Shown: positions 16,561 to 25,737, numbered from the stretch's first letter. The stretch is DNA of 64,000 nt from Solitalea canadensis DSM 3403 (GCF_000242635.2 NC_017770.1:3174669-3238668), one strand, 5' to 3'. Program-made: numbers and translations. Notes: generated from the sequence alone by a model not told the origin.

Positions 16561-18183
16561 CTAAACCAAAAAAGATTTCTTATACTGAGGAACAGTTCTG
16601 TTTTTAGAAGCTTGTTCATAAGCATAGCCAATACCAATCAACGTTGATTCGCTATAGGCTGGTCCAAAGAATGACAAGCCGATTGGTAAATCATAAACCA
16701 TTCCACAAGGAACAGTTATATGTGGATAGCCACTTACTGCGGCCGGCATCGTTAAGAATACATTTCCCCAACGATCACCATAGATCATATCAATGCTGCA
16801 GGCCGGTCCCATTGTTAAACCGCAAATTGCATCCAGCTTGTTTTTCTGCATCACTTCGTCAAGTAGTTCTTTTACACCGACGTGTGTTTTTTCCAATGCT
16901 TCTTTGTATTCTTTAGAATCCAGGCCGCCTTTTTCTTCCGATAATTCAAGTGTTTCCTGTTTAAAATAAGGCATCGCCTTATCGGCATTCTGTTTATTAA
17001 AAGCAATCACCTCTTTTAACGATTTCACTTTTGCATTGCTTTTTGACAAGTACTTATTTAAACCAGCTTTAAATTCATACTGCATTACTTTAAACTCTGA
17101 TTCTCCCAATGAATGAATTTTATCTAAGTAATCTATTTCGACAATTGTGGCGCCTTGAACCTTTAGCAAATCAATAGCTTTTTTTAGCAACGCGTGCATA
17201 AACTGGTTATCTCCCTGAGGTTTCTTTTCAATGCCAATTCGCTTTCCTTTAAGAGCATTGGCATCCAAAAATTTAGTATAATCCGTATGAAAATGCCCAT
17301 TACTTTCATTAGTTATAGAATCATCCGGATCAATTCCTGTTAAAGCGCCAAGCAAAATAGCAACGTCAGTAACTGTCCGTGCCATAGGCCCTGCGGTATC
17401 TTGAGTATGCGAGATGGGTATGATTCCCGAACGACTCAACAATCCAACTGTTGGCTTTAACCCAACAACTCCATTGGTAGCAGCCGGACAAGTTATGGAA
17501 CCATCGGTTTCAGTTCCAATAGCCACCACACAAAGATTAGCCGAAACGGCTACACCCGAACCGGAGCTTGAACCACAAGGGTTATGATCGATGATATATG
17601 GATTTTTGGTCTGCCCGCCCCTGCTGCTCCATCCAGAGCAAGAGCTCGTCGACCTGAAATTGGCCCATTCACTTAAATTGGTTTTGCCTAAAATAACAGC
17701 CCCTGCAGCCCGCAACTTTTGAATGATGAATGCATCTTTAGCAGCAATATGACCTTCCATCGCTAAAGAGCCGGCAGTCGTTTGCATTTTATCGGCAGTA
17801 TCAATATTGTCTTTTATCAACACCGGAATCCCGTGCATCGGGCCCCGAACCCTACCTGCTTTTCGTTCACCATCCATTTGCCTTGCAATAGCAACTGCAT
17901 CCGGATTCAACTCAATAACTGCGGTAAGCCTAGGTCCGTTTTTATCGATTTCATCAATACGTTTCAGGTAAAGCTCCGTTAACTGCTCAGCGGTATAAAC
18001 ACCGTCCGCCATCTTCTTCTGCAAACCTTGAATGGTTTCTTCGTTTAAAACAAATGCCAGCAAATCGTCTATAGCCTGTTTTTCTGGTGCTGCAGTTTTA
18101 TTTGAATTACAGGAAGTTGAAAGCAAAGTGCTTAGTCCGGCTGTAGCAAGCGTTCCTTTAGTGATGAAATCTCTTCTTTTCAT
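16561..18183 (-). CDS. Amidase-signature family hydrolase (exported)
   Basis: The 540-residue protein is an amidase-signature enzyme, hydrolysing C-N amide bonds of small molecules or peptides. The Ser-cisSer-Lys triad is present: K124 in VLIKDNIDT, the cis-Ser in CGSSSGSG (205-207), and nucleophile S229 in TETDGSITCPAA. The N-terminus combines a twin-arginine-like motif (KRRDFITKG) with a lipobox-like STSC (Cys 25), so it is probably exported folded and perhaps lipidated. Amidase-signature proteins annotated as Glu-tRNA amidotransferase subunit A are cytoplasmic and lack such a leader; this is not GatA. No neighbour points to a substrate. Confidence 0.87.
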   Translation of the reverse strand: MKRRDFITKGTLATAGLSTLLSTSCNSNKTAAPEKQAIDDLLAFVLNEETIQGLQKKMADGVYTAEQLTELYLKRIDEIDKNGPRLTAVIELNPDAVAIARQMDGERKAGRVRGPMHGIPVLIKDNIDTADKMQTTAGSLAMEGHIAAKDAFIIQKLRAAGAVILGKTNLSEWANFRSTSSCSGWSSRGGQTKNPYIIDHNPCGSSSGSGVAVSANLCVVAIGTETDGSITCPAATNGVVGLKPTVGLLSRSGIIPISHTQDTAGPMARTVTDVAILLGALTGIDPDDSITNESNGHFHTDYTKFLDANALKGKRIGIEKKPQGDNQFMHALLKKAIDLLKVQGATIVEIDYLDKIHSLGESEFKVMQYEFKAGLNKYLSKSNAKVKSLKEVIAFNKQNADKAMPYFKQETLELSEEKGGLDSKEYKEALEKTHVGVKELLDEVMQKNKLDAICGLTMGPACSIDMIYGDRWGNVFLTMPAAVSGYPHITVPCGMVYDLPIGLSFFGPAYSESTLIGIGYAYEQASKNRTVPQYKKSFLV

Positions 18184-18351
18184 TGGGTTAGATCGATGAT
18201 GATTAATCAGGCATAATCTACTACAATTTTAGATTTTTTGAAGAGTGTTAGAGGGAACTGCAAGTATTGTTTCTAAAGAAATTTAAAATAATCTGTAACG
18301 AAAAGATGGTTCTGCATACTTACTCTATGTAAAACTTAAAGAAACAACATT

Positions 18352-18468
18352 ATGAAAACATTAATCGCAACCATCGTTTTATCAATTGCATCAGTAGTAG
18401 TTGGAGCTTACGGCCCTAAAGACAAGGCTCAATTGGAGGAAACAGTGCGCATTATCAGATTGAACTAA
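18352..18468 (+). CDS. Short secreted peptide, 38 residues (paralogue of 308-424)
   Basis: This 38-codon frame starts MKTLIATIVLSIASVVVGA, a signal-peptide-like leader, followed by a charged 19-residue tail (YGPKDKAQLEETVRIIRLN). It is 60% identical to the frame at 308-424, without gaps, and both share the invariant GPK after the leader and the LN C-terminus. A rho-independent terminator starts 26 bp after the stop. Upstream, TGTAACG (about 18294) and CATACT about 16 bp further on resemble an extracytoplasmic-function sigma promoter; this is weak. No known family is recognised. It lies alone between the amidase and dgt, both on the other strand. Confidence 0.65.
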   Translation: MKTLIATIVLSIASVVVGAYGPKDKAQLEETVRIIRLN

Positions 18469-18493
18469 ATACCTCTCGATTCATATAACGATG

Positions 18494-18520
18494 AGCACCT
18501 CCTTGTGGGGTGCTTCTTTT
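18494..18520 (+). terminator. Terminator of the second small-peptide gene
   Basis: AGCACCTC and GGGGTGCT form an 8-bp stem with one G-T pair around a 5-nt loop, followed by TCTTTTT. The distance to the stop codon (26 bp) equals that of the first peptide gene. Confidence 0.7.
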
Positions 18521-18628
18521 TACAAGAATCGTTTGCTAATTGCTGCTGGACACAAACAGATGCTTCGTGCCTCAGCATGACAAAGTATGCTGATACACTG
18601 ATTTGTAATCATTAAAAAGCAGGTAAAA

Positions 18629-19987
18629 CTAATCAATCCGTGGGAACGAAATACCTTTGATTTTACGGTATAGCTCTACCGCATACAAATCGGTCATGCC
18701 AGAAACAAAATCCAACACGCACTGTATTTTATCATACGTATTGGTACTTTTCGTGATGAATTGTTTAGGAATAAGCTCGATCAATTTCTTATGATAATGA
18801 GTTGTATTTTGTAGAAAGGCAGGCACAAATTCTTCCAACAAACCACCCATCACTTTATAACCTGCAATTTCAATTTCTACAACAGATGGGTAATTATAAA
18901 TACGTTGAATGGATATCCGTTCAATTTCTTTTAAAGTAGCTTTTAAAGGATCCTCTAATGCATCTACCAAGCTCTTGTTAAAATTGCCATTCAACAGCAC
19001 CTCTTCATTTTTCAGAAACACCTGCGAACACGCCCAGATCAATGCACTGATTGCTTTAGCCCTTAGCAGACTAATTTTTGCATCTGTATCTTCTATCCCT
19101 TTTAAACGGTCGGGTAATCCCGGATCATTACAAAGCTGTAAAAGCAACTCTTCAACTTCTTTGTACGAAAGTATTTTTAACCGATGTGCATCTTCCAGGT
19201 CGATAATGCTATAACAAATATCATCAGCAGCCTCAACTAGGTAAACTAAAGGGTGTCGTTTATAAACCAGCGGATCATCCTGCACTTTTATCAACAAAAG
19301 CTCATTGGCAATCTTTTTAAAAGCCTCTTGCTCTGATTGGAAAAAACCATATTTCTTGGTATAGATGTTTGTCTTATCGTGTCCGATGATTGAGGCACAA
19401 GGATACTTAGTAATAGAAGCCAGCGTAGTATAAGTTAGGGCAAAGCCTCCATCGCCTTTTCCATTATAAGGATGAATAAGCGTACGAAGTGCATTAGCAT
19501 TTCCTTCAAAGTGCGTCAAGTCGGCCCACTGATCAGCTGTAACCTGATGCTCAAATAATTGCCCCTCACCTGCTGTAAAATAGCTGGAAATAGCCGATTC
19601 TCCGGAATGCCCAAAAGCCGGATTGCCTAGATCATGCGCAAGGCATGCTCCCGAAACAATATTCCCAATCTCACTTAAGAAAGGGAGCTTTTGATCAATA
19701 TCAGTATCTTGCTTTAATTTCTGATCATAAAAAATACGACCTAAAGAACGGCCTACACTAGCAACTTCTAAACTGTGGGTTAATCTATTGTGTACAAAAA
19801 TGCTTCCGGGTAACGGAAAAACCTGTGTTTTATTCTGTAATCTTCTAAATGGAGATGAAAATATAAGACGATCATAATCGCGCTGAAATTCTGATCGTGC
19901 CTCAATCGGACTCTTAGTAGCCCTATCTTCATATCCCCAACGTTTAGCCGACAGCAATTTGTCCCAGGTCATTGTCATACTGCTCAT
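18629..19987 (-). CDS. dgt: Deoxyguanosinetriphosphate triphosphohydrolase (dGTPase)
   Basis: The 452-residue cytoplasmic HD-domain enzyme hydrolyses dGTP (and often other dNTPs) to the deoxynucleoside and triphosphate. The family start FQRDYDRLIFSSPFRRLQNK and TQVFPL are present, followed by RLTHSLEVASVGRSLG (H71) and the HD pair H118-D119 in ACLAHDLGNPAFGHSGE; the second-shell aspartate lies in EAADDICYSIIDLED. Length fits the bacterial family of about 450-500 residues. Three ATG codons cluster at the start (residues 1, 4 and 6), so the true start may be a few codons inside. It is monocistronic. Confidence 0.93.
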   Translation of the reverse strand: MSSMTMTWDKLLSAKRWGYEDRATKSPIEARSEFQRDYDRLIFSSPFRRLQNKTQVFPLPGSIFVHNRLTHSLEVASVGRSLGRIFYDQKLKQDTDIDQKLPFLSEIGNIVSGACLAHDLGNPAFGHSGESAISSYFTAGEGQLFEHQVTADQWADLTHFEGNANALRTLIHPYNGKGDGGFALTYTTLASITKYPCASIIGHDKTNIYTKKYGFFQSEQEAFKKIANELLLIKVQDDPLVYKRHPLVYLVEAADDICYSIIDLEDAHRLKILSYKEVEELLLQLCNDPGLPDRLKGIEDTDAKISLLRAKAISALIWACSQVFLKNEEVLLNGNFNKSLVDALEDPLKATLKEIERISIQRIYNYPSVVEIEIAGYKVMGGLLEEFVPAFLQNTTHYHKKLIELIPKQFITKSTNTYDKIQCVLDFVSGMTDLYAVELYRKIKGISFPRID

Positions 19988-20122
19988 TTTTTAAAATGTA
20001 AAGGTAGTTTTTAAGGCTGAGTTTGAAAAAAGTCATTGCTGCTGTTTTCTTATTTAATTTTATTCAAACCTTAATTTTAATTATTAATATTTATTATATT
20101 TTATTTTAAGGTAATAATATAA

Positions 20123-20581
20123 TTATATGAATCATCAGAAGTAGTTGCTGAAAATGATCTGTACATTCCGGCAGCAGCAGCACATATCGGATTTGCATTA
20201 AATACATCCGACAAGTTTTATCCCACTGTTGAAAATCATAATGCCGATGCATTAATGACCTTACTTGGAGCAGCTAAATCATATGGCAACTACGGACATA
20301 AATACAATGTAAAGTTTCACTTGTATAATAATAACTCAACCAATAAAACAGTGAAATTATACCTAGCGTCAAACTCGGTTGATGCTACCAAAACAAATGC
20401 AACATGGAACGGAGCAATAAAAATGAACGGATCGGTGGTTAATGTGTATACCACGCTAAATGCACCTCGTCAGCAACGCTCAACATGGACTGTTCCACCG
20501 GGTCTGTTCAACGTTACCCTCGACTTTTATGTACCCGGAATGATAACTTCTAATCAACAACTAATTTTCGAAACCAATTAA
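20123..20581 (+). pseudogene. 5'-truncated gene remnant (secreted beta protein, DUF3370-like)
   Basis: The frame is open from after the stop at 20120 to 20581, but its first ATG (20255) lies inside coding-like sequence: the region upstream reads ENDLYIPAAAAHIGFALNTS with good codon usage. The part after it includes GAAKSYGNYGHKYNVKFHLY and QQRSTWTVPPGLFNVTLDF, suggesting the C-terminal domain of an exported beta-sandwich protein resembling DUF3370, not certain. Sequence 5' of 20123 is A+T-rich and shows no leader. Thus the 5' part appears to be deleted; a 108-residue product from 20255 is possible but would start mid-domain. A good terminator follows. Confidence 0.55.
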
Positions 20582-20584
20582 AAT

Positions 20585-20607
20585 GAGCGGGTTAATCCCG
20601 CTCTTCT
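20585..20607 (+). terminator. Terminator after the truncated gene
   Basis: GAGCGGG and CCCGCTC form a perfect 7-bp stem with loop TTAAT, followed by TTCTTATTT. It starts 4 bp after the stop codon. Confidence 0.75.
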
Positions 20608-20679
20608 TATTTATTGCCTATACTTTTATTTTCGTATCTGGAATAAAAACAAAACATTTTAATTTTTTTATTAACTATT

Positions 20680-20694
20680 TTATTTTTATTAAAA
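20680..20694 (+). promoter_or_regulatory. Candidate ROK operator upstream of the symporter operon
   Basis: The 15-mer TTATTTTTATTAAAA occurs here, 56 bp before the symporter start, and again at 39239-39253 beside the ROK regulator gene. It resembles the TTATTT/AAATAA halves of NagC/Mlc sites. The surroundings are extremely A+T-rich, so chance is possible. Confidence 0.35.
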
Positions 20695-20750
20695 AATATT
20701 TTTAATTTCACCGCTGTTATAAAATAAAAAGAATTCAACCATCCATTATA

Positions 20751-22634
20751 ATGAGTTTACATACCATCGACATTGCCATTATCGGCCTTTATCTTTTCCT
20801 GACACTGTTCGTCGGGTTTTACATCTCTCAAAAAGCTTCCAAAGATTTGCAATCCTATTTTCTCGGTGGCAATAATATTAAATGGTATTATTTAGGTTTA
20901 TCAAATGCTTCAGGAATGTTTGACATTTCGGGCATCATGTGGACTGTTTCAATTCTGTTTGTTTACGGATTGAAGAGTGCCTGGATTCCTTGGTTATGGC
21001 CGGTTTGGAATCAGGTTTTTGTATTTGTATTCCTGGCAGCCTGGATGCGTCGGTCAAATACGATGACAGGTGCACAATGGATAACGTTCCGTTTTGGTGA
21101 AGGCCGAGGTTCTACCCTCTCGCATATCATTATTGTAATCTTTGCTGTTATTAGCGTTATCGGCTTTATCGCCTATTTCTTTGAGGGTATTGGCAAATTC
21201 ACCACTACCATACTTCCATGGGATCTATCCACCGATATGTTCGGTTTTCATCTTAGTTCAGAACACGCATACGCCTTAATATTATGTGGTATTACTACTG
21301 TTTATACCATTAAAGGTGGTATGTACAGCGTGGTAGGTACTGAAGTTGTACAATTTGTTATCATGACCATTTCATGTGTGGTTATTGGTTTTATCGCCTA
21401 TAACTCAGTAACTCCAGAACAAATAAACGCGGTTATTCCTGCAGGCTGGAAAGATTTGTTCTTCGGCTGGCATTTGAATCTCGATTGGAGCAATACTCCT
21501 GTACCAAATGTGAACAATAAAATTGGTCAGGATGGATTCGAGATGTTTGGTTTATTATTTATGATGATGCTTTTCAAAGGTATCTTCTCAAGTTTGGCCG
21601 GACCAGTTCCGAGCTATGATATGCAGCGTGTATTATCAACTAAAACAGCTGCCGAAGCTTCTAAAATGAGTGCATCAACAATCCTTGTTCTTTATATGCC
21701 TCGTTATTTAATGGTTGCTGCCTTCGCTGTATTAGGATTGGTTTATATCGGTCCTGAATTAGGAAAAATGGGAGCTACCATTGATTTTGAAAAAATTCTT
21801 CCGGCAGCTATTCAAAAGTTCGTTCCGATCGGCTGGAAAGGACTATTATTAGCAGGTTTATTGGCTTCATTCATGGGTACATTCTCTGCCTTTGTTAATG
21901 CAGCGCCTGCTTATATTGTAAACGACATTTATAAAAAGTATATCAATCCTGATGCAAGCCAAAAGAAATATATACGTCTAAGTTATGTAGCGTCTATTGT
22001 ATTGGTAATTATTGGTGTTAGTGCAGGTTTCTTTACTAAATCATTAAACTCGCTTACTTTATGGCTTACCTCTGCTTTATATGGTGGTTATGCAGCTGCT
22101 AACGTATTAAAATGGATTTGGTGGAGATTTAATGGCTACGGTTATTTCTGGGGAATGTTAGGCGGATTAATTGCGTCAACTACTAAATTATTCCTATTCC
22201 CTGAAATTGTAGATATCTATGTTTTCCCTATTATTCTGCTTTGTTCATTCATCGGTTGTTTCCTTGGAACGTTCTTAACAGCTCCGGAAGACGAAGAAAC
22301 CGTTATGAATTTCTACAAACAAACCCGTCCATGGGGTTTCTGGGGACCAATAAAGAGAAAAGTAATGGAAGCAGATCCTTCATTCTCTCCTAATAAAGAC
22401 TTTAAACGTGATGTATTTAATATTTTAGTGGGTATCGTATGGCAAATGAGCCAGGTGGTTATCCCTATCTATTTCATCCTCAGAGAAAATTATCATTTAG
22501 CAGTTTGGGCTGTCGTATTCTTTGTTACTACCTGGTTATTGAAAAAATACTGGTACGACAAACTCGACGAAACCGAAAACGCTAAAAAAGAAGCAAATGT
22601 TAAATTGGTTGACGAAAGCGTTCCCGTAAATTAA
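20751..22634 (+). CDS. Sodium:solute symporter (SSS family)
   Basis: The 627-residue inner-membrane protein is a sodium/solute symporter (SSF family, LeuT fold) with about 13-14 hydrophobic segments. Typical features are SYFLGGNNIKWYYLGLSNAS at the start, a GMFDISGIMW helix, FVIMTISC in the middle, GLLLAGLLASFMGTFSAFVN near residue 375-390 (Na2-site Ser residues) and a long C-terminal cytoplasmic extension. Related Bacteroidota proteins sit in PULs and import sugars or sialic-acid-like and N-acetylated sugars. It heads the plus arm of PUL 1 and overlaps the next frame by 1 bp if that starts at 22634. The substrate is inferred from the epimerase and ROK regulator of the locus. Confidence 0.88.
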   Translation: MSLHTIDIAIIGLYLFLTLFVGFYISQKASKDLQSYFLGGNNIKWYYLGLSNASGMFDISGIMWTVSILFVYGLKSAWIPWLWPVWNQVFVFVFLAAWMRRSNTMTGAQWITFRFGEGRGSTLSHIIIVIFAVISVIGFIAYFFEGIGKFTTTILPWDLSTDMFGFHLSSEHAYALILCGITTVYTIKGGMYSVVGTEVVQFVIMTISCVVIGFIAYNSVTPEQINAVIPAGWKDLFFGWHLNLDWSNTPVPNVNNKIGQDGFEMFGLLFMMMLFKGIFSSLAGPVPSYDMQRVLSTKTAAEASKMSASTILVLYMPRYLMVAAFAVLGLVYIGPELGKMGATIDFEKILPAAIQKFVPIGWKGLLLAGLLASFMGTFSAFVNAAPAYIVNDIYKKYINPDASQKKYIRLSYVASIVLVIIGVSAGFFTKSLNSLTLWLTSALYGGYAAANVLKWIWWRFNGYGYFWGMLGGLIASTTKLFLFPEIVDIYVFPIILLCSFIGCFLGTFLTAPEDEETVMNFYKQTRPWGFWGPIKRKVMEADPSFSPNKDFKRDVFNILVGIVWQMSQVVIPIYFILRENYHLAVWAVVFFVTTWLLKKYWYDKLDETENAKKEANVKLVDESVPVN

Positions 22635-22648
22635 TGCTTAGGTGTAAA

Positions 22649-23998
22649 ATGAAGAGTACATTGTTAATATCGGCGGGAATTTTGTGTTGTAATTTGGCTG
22701 CCCGGGCTCAACAACCGGTAGCGGCCAAGTTCGACACTACTTTCCATACCACTTATTACGATCAAAAACGTTCATTATTCGAACTGTTGCCAGACACAAA
22801 AAATGAAATCATTTTTTTAGGAAACAGTATTACTGATATAGGTGAATGGGCAGAGTTATTTCAAAATCCGAGTGTTAAAAACCGTGGTATTTCTTCAGAT
22901 ATCACGTTCGGTGTAATTGATAGATTACCAGAGGTCCTATCCTCTAAACCAGCCAAGATCTTTTACATGATCGGCATTAATGATATTGCTAAAAATATTC
23001 CTGATTCGGTTATTTTGGCTAATCATCAGCGCATTGTTTCTATCATTAAGCAACAATCTCCTACTACCAAAATTTACATTCAGAGCCTTTTGCCAACAAA
23101 CAACGAATTTATTGAATTTAAAAGGCATCAAAATAAAACAGAGCATATTATTGCTGTTAATGATGGCTTACGTGAATTGGCAAAAAGAGAACAGGTTACA
23201 TTCATCGACCTGTATCCTAAATTCATAGATGAAAACGGAAAGCTGGATAAAAAATATACCAATGATGGTTTGCATTTAAAAGGCGCAGGCTACATCAAAT
23301 GGGTAAACATTTTAAAGGAGTTGAATTACTGCTGTGATGACACTCCAACCTCGGCAAACGTTTCTGTGTCTGTTTCTTCTGATGTGAATAGAATTGATAC
23401 CAGTTATGCCAACTCACATTACCGTCAGCGACTGGAATTCTTTAAGCACTTACCTAACACTAAAAATGAAATCGTTTTTCTGGGTAACAGTATTACTGAA
23501 ATGGGTGAATGGCAAGAGCTTATTCCTAATAAAAATGTAGTTAATCGCGGTATTAGCGGTGATGTTACCTATGGCATTTATGCTCGTTTGGATGAAGTAC
23601 TCGCATCAAAACCATTAAAACTATTCTTAATGGATGGTGTAAACGACATCAAACGCGGTACGCCTGTTCAGGCTATTGCCGACAATATTCAACGCATTAT
23701 TGAAAAAATTCAAAAGGTATCTCCTAAAACTAAAATTTACCTTCAAAGTACATTACCTGTTAATGAGTCTGTTAAGAGTAGTGCATACGTGAAGGTTTCA
23801 AATGAGAAAATCCAGGAGCTAAATGAGCTGCAAAAAAAACTGGCGAATCAGCTTAACATCACTTACATCGATGTGCAGCACGTTTTATCAGACAGCTTTG
23901 GCCAGTTAAAGCGTGAGTATACCTCAGACGGAATTCATTTAGTGGAGATGGGTTATGTGTATTGGGTTAACTATCTGAAAGAACAAAAATATTTATAG
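22649..23998 (+). CDS. Double-domain SGNH (GDSL) hydrolase
   Basis: The 449-residue exported protein contains two complete SGNH-hydrolase domains in tandem, likely carbohydrate or acyl esterases. Each carries block I as FLGNSIT (first nucleophile Ser about residue 60, second about 280), block III as GINDIAKN or GVNDIKRG, and block V DGLHLKGAGY or DGIHLVEMGY with catalytic Asp-His. The linker (about 235-265) is Ser/Thr-rich. I prefer the ATG at 22649, which gives a clean signal peptide ending AARAQ; the ATG at 22634 overlapping the symporter stop adds five residues. The domain pair resembles the single-domain product of the next gene, indicating tandem duplication and fusion. Confidence 0.85.
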   Translation: MKSTLLISAGILCCNLAARAQQPVAAKFDTTFHTTYYDQKRSLFELLPDTKNEIIFLGNSITDIGEWAELFQNPSVKNRGISSDITFGVIDRLPEVLSSKPAKIFYMIGINDIAKNIPDSVILANHQRIVSIIKQQSPTTKIYIQSLLPTNNEFIEFKRHQNKTEHIIAVNDGLRELAKREQVTFIDLYPKFIDENGKLDKKYTNDGLHLKGAGYIKWVNILKELNYCCDDTPTSANVSVSVSSDVNRIDTSYANSHYRQRLEFFKHLPNTKNEIVFLGNSITEMGEWQELIPNKNVVNRGISGDVTYGIYARLDEVLASKPLKLFLMDGVNDIKRGTPVQAIADNIQRIIEKIQKVSPKTKIYLQSTLPVNESVKSSAYVKVSNEKIQELNELQKKLANQLNITYIDVQHVLSDSFGQLKREYTSDGIHLVEMGYVYWVNYLKEQKYL

Positions 23999-24011
23999 CA
24001 TACGTAACGTA

Positions 24012-24686
24012 ATGAAAAGATCTGTATTAACATGTTTACTTTCCGCTGCTACGATATGGGCTTATGGGCAAGAAAAGCCCATTGACAGCAGCTACGCAAA
24101 TTCACACTATTTGCAACGCTTAGAACTTTTTAAGCAAATGCCTAATCAAAAGAATGAGATTGTTTTTTTAGGAAATAGCATTACAGAGCAAGGTGAATGG
24201 CAGGAGCTTTTTCCGGGAAAACCAATTGTAAACAGAGGTATCGGTGGAGACAATACCTTTGGTTTATTTGCCCGACTGGACGAAGTTTTAGCATCAAAAC
24301 CGGCAAAGATATTCTTGCTAATTGGTGTTAATGATTTAGGAAGAAATCTTCCTCAAGCAGTGACGTTAAACAATTATCGTCGCATTGTGGGAAAAATCAA
24401 GAAAGAGTCGCCTAAAACGCAGTTATATATCCAGAGTATTCTTCCGTTAAATGAAGAAATTCTTAAATATCCTTACATGAAAGGCAAAAACCCGCAGGTT
24501 TTAGCTTTAAATGAAAAATTGGTTGAGCTTGCGAAGGAGTTCAATGTACCGTTCGTCAATGTTTTCAGTGTATTTGCTGATGATAAAAATGAGCTTAAAA
24601 GTGAGGTTACCTTGGATGGAATTCATTTACGACAAGCTGCTTACTTACAGTGGGCCAATTACTTAAAGAGCAATAATTATTTGTAA
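24012..24686 (+). CDS. SGNH (GDSL) hydrolase, single domain
   Basis: The 224-residue exported protein has a signal peptide (about 1-19, ending AYGQ) and one SGNH domain: FLGNSIT (nucleophile S56), GVNDLGRN (block III Asn) and DGIHLRQAAY (catalytic Asp-His). It closely resembles both domains of the preceding protein, sharing YANSHYLQRLELFK at the domain start and DGIHL at the end. Such enzymes remove acetyl or other acyl groups from sugars, which fits a glycan-utilisation operon. The gap to the previous gene is 13 bp and to the next 9 bp. Confidence 0.85.
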   Translation: MKRSVLTCLLSAATIWAYGQEKPIDSSYANSHYLQRLELFKQMPNQKNEIVFLGNSITEQGEWQELFPGKPIVNRGIGGDNTFGLFARLDEVLASKPAKIFLLIGVNDLGRNLPQAVTLNNYRRIVGKIKKESPKTQLYIQSILPLNEEILKYPYMKGKNPQVLALNEKLVELAKEFNVPFVNVFSVFADDKNELKSEVTLDGIHLRQAAYLQWANYLKSNNYL

Positions 24687-24695
24687 AAGATAACG

Positions 24696-25631
24696 ATGAA
24701 GATTACAGGAACTTTTTTGGATGAAATATCGCATGATATTCCACATCAGAACTGGGGCAGAAAAGAATGGGATGCCGATTTTCAACACATGAAAAATGTT
24801 GGTATCGACACCGTTATTTTAATACGGTCGGGATACCGGAAATTTATCACCTACCCTTCTGACTATTTAATAAAACAGTATGGCTGCTATCAACCACCAG
24901 TTGATCTTGTAGAACAGTTTTTGGAGTTGTCAGATAAGCACGGCATGAACTTCTACTTCGGTTTATATGATAGCGGACATTATTGGGACAGCGGTGATAT
25001 GACTACCGAAATTGACAGTAATCGTCATGTGATTGATGAAGTTTGGCAAAAATATGGCAACCATGAAAGTTTCAAAGGTTGGTATCTGAGCATGGAAATC
25101 AGTCGCCGCACAAAAGGTGCCATCGAAGCATTCCAAAAACTTGGACAACAGTGCAAAGATGTAAGCGGAGGGCTTCCTACTTTAATTTCACCATGGATTG
25201 ATGGTAAAAAGGCCGTTATGGCAGCTTCAGGGCAGTTAACCAAAGCGGATGCGGTTTCATTGAAGGAGCATGAATCGGAATGGAGTGAAATTTTTGATGG
25301 AATTAAAGGTGTTGTTGATGCAGTAGCTTTTCAGGATGGTCATATTGATTACCATGAATTGCAAGACTTTTTTGAGGTAAATAAAAAGATGGCGGACAAG
25401 TTCGGTTTGCAATGCTGGACCAATGCTGAATCTTTTGACCGTGATATGCCGATAAAGTTCTTGCCTATCAAATTTGAAAAACTAAGATTAAAACTAGAAG
25501 CAGCCAGAAAAGCAGGTTATGACAAAGCGATAACTTTTGAGTTTTCGCATTTCATGAGTCCTCAATCATCTTACTTGCAAGCAGGACATCTATATAATCG
25601 CTATCAGGAATACTTGAAAGAACTACTATAG
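24696..25631 (+). CDS. DUF4434-type TIM-barrel protein, putative glycosidase-like
   Basis: The 311-residue product resembles the DUF4434 family, a TIM-barrel of glycoside-hydrolase-like character. It begins with the family pattern GTFLDEISHDIPHQNWGRKE and has GMNFYFGLYDSGHYW, FKGWYLSMEISRR (a strand ending in Glu), and VDAVAFQDGH (a strand ending in Asp), in the places where retaining glycosidases carry catalytic carboxylates. No signal peptide is visible, unlike the neighbouring SGNH and GHL10 proteins, so it is probably cytoplasmic and would act on an imported product. It lies 9 bp after the SGNH gene. The activity is not established. Confidence 0.75.
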   Translation: MKITGTFLDEISHDIPHQNWGRKEWDADFQHMKNVGIDTVILIRSGYRKFITYPSDYLIKQYGCYQPPVDLVEQFLELSDKHGMNFYFGLYDSGHYWDSGDMTTEIDSNRHVIDEVWQKYGNHESFKGWYLSMEISRRTKGAIEAFQKLGQQCKDVSGGLPTLISPWIDGKKAVMAASGQLTKADAVSLKEHESEWSEIFDGIKGVVDAVAFQDGHIDYHELQDFFEVNKKMADKFGLQCWTNAESFDRDMPIKFLPIKFEKLRLKLEAARKAGYDKAITFEFSHFMSPQSSYLQAGHLYNRYQEYLKELL

Positions 25632-25737
25632 TATTTGATTAAAAATCAATGCTTTATAAACGCAAACAATAAAGCAGGTTTTACCATAACAACGAGTTAT
25701 GCAGGCCACGCCTTTGACTCAAAAAAACTAAAAAAAT

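Noticed and set aside
18560-18600. Short ATGCTTCGTGCCTCAGCATGACA sequence split as a possible regulatory hairpin
   Set aside because: It resembles common low-level repeats in Bacteroidota intergenic DNA and no second good copy or functional context was seen here.
20255-20581. Intact 108-residue gene
   Set aside because: Coding-like sequence continues upstream of the ATG in frame without a start, so the frame is more likely a truncated gene.
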